From NCBI GenBank assembly GCA_034766995.1, contig CM068315.1:7871796-7935795 (forward strand): a DNA stretch of 64,000 nucleotides, written 5' to 3'. Made by a program: the position numbers and the translations under genes. Below are positions 61,420-64,000 of this stretch, piece after piece; position 1 is the stretch's first letter, and each line of letters starts with the position of its first letter. The notes under the pieces are model-generated. The model saw only the letters and a list, made by a program, of their open reading frames with translations, did no database searches and had not been told where the DNA came from. This DNA comes from Acanthacorydalis orientalis (lineage: Eukaryota; Arthropoda; Insecta; Megaloptera; Corydalidae).

Positions 61420-61740
61420 GTTGGGACCGAAGAAACGTAAAAATTGAGTTTGGAGATCGAAGTAGCTTTTGGCACGATGACGTTTGGTATGCTGACGGCG
61501 CAACACACTACGTTTTCATGAATTTAAATTCAATTTTCGTTGTACGACGAACGTTGTACGTACAGTTCGACGTGGCAACGGCGCAAAGTTCGTGCCGCTT
61601 TATGTGCAGTGACACACGCGAGATACAATCGAGGATCCACGGTTTGAAATTTTCAAACAGAAATACGATTAGTGTTATATCCTCCCGAAATCGGTTAAAG
61701 AATTTTCGCGGAAAAGGGAAATCAATATTACACGTAACTT
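61420..61740. other. CpG-rich unique island with long open frame
   Basis: About 320 bp with dense CpG (GTTGTACGACGAACGTTGTACG near 61539 and GACACACGCGAGATAC). A frame stays open to 61742 (DRRNVKIEFGDRSSFWHDDVW... to ...GKGKSILHVT) without any recognised domain. AACGTTGTACGTAC is locally palindromic. Exon or conserved element cannot be told apart here. Confidence 0.3.
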
Positions 61741-61757
61741 AAACACACATACACAGA

Positions 61758-61817
<60 letters not shown>

Positions 61818-62501
61818 TATGTTCCTAAATAGAATATTGTAATAATTAATGTAAACACATTTTTTTTAATTTGTTTGTAATATAAATTTGATTAGTTATA
61901 CAAATGGTTGCAAATTAACTAATGAAAAGGACATAAGAGAAAAATTGAAATATTTTATAGTATAATTGAGCACAAGAAAATCAGTTGTATTTTTATGAAT
62001 CGAGTTACTTTATTCAATGTTTCAATACACATTAAATAAGAGAACTTAACAAAATATAACCTAAAAATGTAAGATTTTGCATGAAAACGGATTTTCCATG
62101 AATAAACGGTTCACTAACATAGAGTTCAATGAGAAACATGGTTCCAGTTTTTGTTTTCATTTAATCTTGCTCAATGTATTTTTAAATAGATAAAAATTAG
62201 CGATTTTAACACAGAAGAACAGTTCTTTTTAGTCACAAATGTTTCTGTGAAAGAACATTCATCTACTCTCTTTTTGTAACATTTTAATTTTATTTTTAAT
62301 GCATGATTATTCTGCCTATAAAATTTAATTAACTGCTCTATGATTAAACCTTTCCATACTCAAAAGTGATTTAAATATACACATTAAAGTTTCGAGTTTT
62401 CTTCTTTCAAACTTTCTCTCTAAAGTTCTATTTTTAGTTTGTCTTATTTTTCATTGAAAATAAAGATAGAAAATTATATACATATTGTATATGTATGTAT
62501 G

Positions 62502-62535
<34 letters not shown>

Positions 62536-62552
62536 AAGAAAGAGAGAGAGGA
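61741..62552. other. AT-rich spacer
   Basis: (TA)n at 61761-61812, and (TA)n followed by (GA)n at 62500-62550. No gene. Confidence 0.6.
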
Positions 62553-63253
62553 GTATGCGGCAACGAACGTGGATAGAATCAACAGTGCGGGTAAATATCA
62601 TTCACCAGGAAATTATGTATTTGAGCAGTACCATGGAGAACAATGAGGAGGACGTGGAGGACTACAGGAAGGATTTGTTATTTGAGGAGCTAATAGAGCT
62701 ACACAATGAAGAAGCAGTGACATTGAAGCAGAGTTTAGCTTTTAGAAGTTTTTTTTTGCACGAGATAGACGATGTTTCTGGTCAGCCTATGGGAAAAAAG
62801 AATTTAAGCAATATATAGTGGCCGTCCCTAGAGGCAAGAAGTGCCCCGACAACAGCCAAAGTCAGCCTATGGGAAAAGATCGGCTTATGATTCGGTAAAC
62901 AATCGTGCTATTCGTGCTCAGATCCAGAAAAGAAGCTTTTAGAAACGAAAACAAAAAAAAAGTTAAAGCATTCCAGCTGAGCACCTTAAAGAGGTATTTT
63001 CCTCTTGGAATAAACTGTCCAAACTTATGAAAGATTATCACCCGGGTATTATTGTGGGAAAAAGGGTTATAATCACTTTCATGATGCCTTGATGTCCCTC
63101 TTTTGTAGGGTTCAAAAATCTAAGATAAAGCAATCAAGTCTGAATTCATTCTTCAAAAAGGTAGACAACTGCCCTCTAACTATTGAACCTCCCACAGGAC
63201 AGTCACCCAAAAAAAGTAGAGATGATGACTTCTTTCCTATCATATCTATGTGA
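62553..63253 (+). pseudogene. pogo/Tigger-type transposase C-terminal relic with PIP-box
   Basis: An open frame to 62818 contains ENNEEDVEDYRKDLLFEELI, then ELHNEEA, the acidic segment found after the DDE domain of Tigger transposases. After stops and frameshifts, AEHLKEVFSSWNKLSKLMKD, then YHPGIIVGKRV and HFHDALMSLFCRVQKS match the C-terminal helical region (family pattern ...MWxxxxxFVEKxHP...). Codons 63131-63154 read QSSLNSFF, a full PCNA-interaction motif (QxxLxxFF), followed by PPTGQSPKKSRDDDFFPI and TGA at 63251. The catalytic domain is not in the window. A 17-bp repeat (GTCAGCCTATGGGAAAA) at 62781 and 62861 marks an internal 80-bp rearrangement. Inactive. Confidence 0.75.
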
Positions 63254-63517
63254 TTTTTTATGATTTTGATTAGTTTTGTTTGTATTTTCACTTAGAAAAA
63301 ATTGTTTATTTTATAAAAGTTAAATAAGTTAATTATATATTATTTTTACAGTTATGTATTTTATGTTCTATTTTTCTTGTTAAAATGATTATATTTAATT
63401 GTAACTTTTCTCTTGGCTCAGAGTCTGGAATAGATTACCCCTAAATACATAAATTTCAGTGTATGCTAGAACGAATAGATGATATATATATATATATATA
63501 CTATTATTATATATATA

Positions 63518-63548
<31 letters not shown>

Positions 63549-63689
63549 TCGTGTATCGAATCTAAAAAATGTTTTTTAAAAAGAAGCTACTAAGATATCA
63601 ATTTGAATAATTTCTTAAAGATTTCTATAAGTACATTGTAACTTTATATAAAGGATTTTACATATTTATTTATAAGTGTAATAGTCCAC
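63254..63689. other. AT-rich spacer with TA array
   Basis: (TA)n with one interruption at 63482-63547. No gene. Confidence 0.6.
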
Positions 63690-64000
63690 AGTACGTAATC
63701 CGTTATTTTTATTGTTTACCACATATTTGAAACTTCGTGAGTGGCTTCATTTTGACGAGTCTACCACACTTTTCCTCTGCGAAAATTCTCAGTAACGCTG
63801 TGTTTTCAAATGCGTGATTCCGAAACATGTCAATTTTTTAATATTACATAATGCAATGACCACATACTTTTTTGCAGTGAAATTGAAAGATAATTTGATA
63901 AAAATACGAAACAAAACTTGATCTACAGAAACAATCCGGCGACCTATAAGTCTACCGCCTGCTACATGTCGAAATAACGAGGTTGTGTTTTGTGATTACC
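63690..64000. other. GC-richer unique island running off the window edge
   Basis: Unique sequence with CpGs (GACGAGTCTACC, CAATCCGGCGACC). It continues beyond the window, and no coding region is recognised. Confidence 0.3.

Overview
The window is AT-rich, arthropod-type nuclear DNA with no complete, conventional protein-coding gene that I can support. I saw no tRNA, rRNA, CRISPR array or bacterial-style operon. It looks like a gene desert or very long intron(s) of an insect. The insect call rests on many decayed mariner elements of two or more lineages, a pogo/Tigger relic, an RTE-like retrotransposon tail, TTAA-flanked (piggyBac-type) MITEs and very abundant (TA)n arrays. The strongly AT-rich background, with CpG not depleted inside the GC-richer islands, fits Hymenoptera (bee-like). 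The order is inference, not shown by any gene.

Layout. 0-6.5 kb: a nearly full-length but dead mariner (1843-3131), a deleted relative (4146-4708) and a decayed tandem array (5775-6441) whose about 112-bp units read as a protein repeat of about 37-38 residues. 6.8-7.6 kb: the largest CpG-rich island. 8-13 kb: hairpin elements, a foldback MITE, a TTAA MITE and a solo piggyBac-like end. 14.2-15.4 kb: a mariner MITE interrupted by a GC-rich retro-insertion with a 12-bp target duplication and by a TTAA MITE. 16.9-32.1 kb: more mariner deletion copies (16936, 23211, 31567), a solo end (25278), a second foldback MITE (26191) and a four-part alternating inverted-repeat cluster (28619-28985). 35-37 kb: a second mariner lineage (34954-36197) that keeps all three catalytic aspartates but is broken, then another deletion copy (36574). 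39.8-45.7 kb: a third mariner lineage, a third foldback MITE with a tandem duplication, and a GGGCGG-type hairpin. 48.1-49.2 kb: the last mariner deletion copy and an RTE-like 3' end. 51.5-53.5 kb: a long hairpin, a hAT-type end and another third-lineage mariner tail. 56193-56240: a candidate 48-nt coding micro-exon with excellent splice sites. 59.9-63.3 kb: a TTAA MITE, a mariner N-terminal relic and a Tigger/pogo C-terminus that keeps a PCNA-interaction (PIP-box) motif.

Between these, about twenty short islands of unique, GC- and CpG-richer sequence recur every few kilobases in an AT sea, and some contain recognisable sites (an RFX X-box at 38145-38158, a 16-bp palindrome at 18815-18830, a 10-bp-arm hairpin at 34567-34594). 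These are the best candidates for conserved regulatory DNA of a neighbouring or host gene. The strongest candidates for something undescribed are the coding minisatellite, the mariner-derived MITE family that shares one deletion and keeps only the transposase DNA-binding region, the GC-rich retro-insertion, and the micro-exon.
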